NCBI GenBank assembly: GCA_011322715.1
Contig: DRLX01000574.1
Location: 1 to 6,836, forward strand
From: Desulfobulbaceae bacterium
Lineage (GTDB): Bacteria > Desulfobacterota > Desulfobulbia > Desulfobulbales > Desulfobulbaceae
Length of the DNA stretch: 6,836 nucleotides
Direction of reading: 5' to 3'
Both the position numbers and the translations under genes were made by a program. Shown piece after piece: positions 5,966 through 6,836 of this stretch. Position 1 is the first letter of the stretch. Every line of letters begins with the position of its first letter. The notes under the pieces are model-generated. The model was given only the letters and a program-made list of their open reading frames with translations. It was not told the DNA's origin and ran no database searches.

Positions 5966-6836
5966 TTAAGTTTTTTCGGCGGAAAAAAAGACCCGCCACG
6001 GCGCAGGATAGCCTTCAATGGTAAGCGTAGGGTCCTCAGGATGGATAAAATCATCATAGGATTCAAAAATCATCCACTCGGTTTTTCGTTGTTCGCTGCT
6101 GTTCATGGGATGCATGCAGAATTGTTTGATAGTGGAAAACCCGGATCTGACCAACCAGTTTTCAAGACATGAGGCGGTAGGCACAAACCAGGTGCCGGGT
6201 ACTTTGGCGTAGGTTTTTTCGGGAAAGAGGGCCACGGGGTCTTCACCGGCAATAGCTTGAGATTCGAGGATCAGGATGCCGCCGGGTTTCAGGGCTCGGA
6301 AAAGATCATCCAGGGCATCAAGCGGTGAGCGGCGGTGGTAGATAATTCCCAGGCAGAAGAGCACGTCAAAACAGTTCGGGAAGAGGTGCAGATGTTCGAT
6401 CCCGAGCAGTTCGATCTGTAGATTTGTCCTGCGGGCAAAACCGTTTAAGGTGCGGAACGTATAAAAATGTTGGACATAGGGCTCAAAACCAAGGACAAAG
6501 CGCGGATTTTCAGGAACCATTCTGAACATGTAATAGCCGTTATTACAACCTATATCCCCAACAATCTTTCCTTCAAGATCGGGGAGTTCCGGAATGATAC
6601 GGTTCCATTTTCGATTGCTGCGCCATTCGGCATCGATGGCGATATCAAAGATGGAAAACGGCCCCTTGCGCCAGGGCATAAATCCCCGCAGAACCTGTTG
6701 CACATGCTGTCTGTCTTCGGGGCTGATGTCGTCCGCCGTGCCGATGGTCACGGTATCTCGGGAAAAGTCACAGTGACCGGCCCGCAGATGGTTGACGGAC
6801 AGAAACGGATCCCGATAGCGTAAAAATCCCTTTTTG
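5966..6836 (-). CDS. cmoB: tRNA U34 carboxymethyltransferase CmoB, N terminus outside window
   Basis: CmoB transfers the carboxymethyl group of carboxy-S-adenosylmethionine (made by CmoA) to 5-hydroxyuridine at tRNA position 34, giving cmo5U, which widens codon reading. The frame stays open to the right edge, giving 289 codons against about 320-330 in the family, so about 35-45 N-terminal residues are missing. The GTG at 6751 is probably internal, because the upstream residues (FLRYRDPFLSVNHLR, then DTVTIG) fit the family's N-terminal domain. Hallmarks include MPWRKGPF (about 6656-6679), the SAM-type loop GDIGCNNG (6536-6559), YHRRSPL (about 6320-6340), RRTEWM-like RKTEWM, and EGYPAPWR near the end. 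The lysine of PWRKGPF, the tyrosine of YHRRSP and the late arginine correspond to ligand-carboxylate contacts recalled from E. coli CmoB. cmoA may lie to the right, outside the window. Confidence 0.94.
   Translation of the reverse strand, partial: KKGFLRYRDPFLSVNHLRAGHCDFSRDTVTIGTADDISPEDRQHVQQVLRGFMPWRKGPFSIFDIAIDAEWRSNRKWNRIIPELPDLEGKIVGDIGCNNGYYMFRMVPENPRFVLGFEPYVQHFYTFRTLNGFARRTNLQIELLGIEHLHLFPNCFDVLFCLGIIYHRRSPLDALDDLFRALKPGGILILESQAIAGEDPVALFPEKTYAKVPGTWFVPTASCLENWLVRSGFSTIKQFCMHPMNSSEQRKTEWMIFESYDDFIHPEDPTLTIEGYPAPWRVFFSAEKT

Noticed and set aside
5872..6066. 64-codon minus-strand frame over the end of cmoB
   Set aside because: Most of it is out of frame with the conserved CmoB C terminus. 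Its tail is only the spacer downstream of cmoB, and no ribosome site was seen.
6749..6751. GTG as the start codon of cmoB
   Set aside because: The frame remains open to the window edge, and the extra residues fit the CmoB N-terminal domain, so the gene is simply cut by the window.

Overview
The window looks like an ordinary chromosomal segment of a Gram-negative bacterium of roughly 50% GC. YidC carries a periplasmic P1-type domain. Jag, with its long basic linker, and the bactofilin/M23 peptidase pair are the kind of combination seen in Desulfobacterota and other former Deltaproteobacteria. That lineage guess is from general resemblance only; no search was run.

Left half, plus strand (1-3486): the 3' part of yidC, then jag (khpB/eloR-like), then mnmE. 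This is the conserved tail of the rpmH-rnpA-yidD-yidC-jag-mnmE neighbourhood. The genes are tightly packed: yidC and jag are 26 nt apart, and mnmE probably starts at a GTG inside the end of jag. Together they cover membrane-protein insertion, RNA-binding control of the cell envelope, and tRNA wobble-uridine modification. mnmG, often found next, does not follow within the window.

Middle (3487-3610): a convergent intergenic gap holding a structured inverted repeat with a REP-like core, followed by an A/T-rich palindrome.

Right half, minus strand. Read in the direction of transcription (right to left), it starts with cmoB (cut by the right window edge), the tRNA uridine-34 carboxymethyltransferase. 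Next comes a putative 37-codon gene, then a 180-residue protein with SLOG/Rossmann-like motifs and no clear assigned function. A 157-nt spacer follows with a 12-bp perfect inverted repeat and a good sigma70-like promoter. Last are an M23 (LytM) peptidase with an inner-membrane anchor and coiled coil, and a bactofilin 13 nt behind it. The peptidase-bactofilin pair probably acts in cell shape or localised peptidoglycan remodelling.

Two tRNA wobble-uridine modification genes (mnmE and cmoB) lie in the window in separate transcription units. I see no IS element, tRNA, rRNA or CRISPR array. The least explained parts are the SLOG-like gene with its candidate small upstream gene, and the two intergenic dyads.
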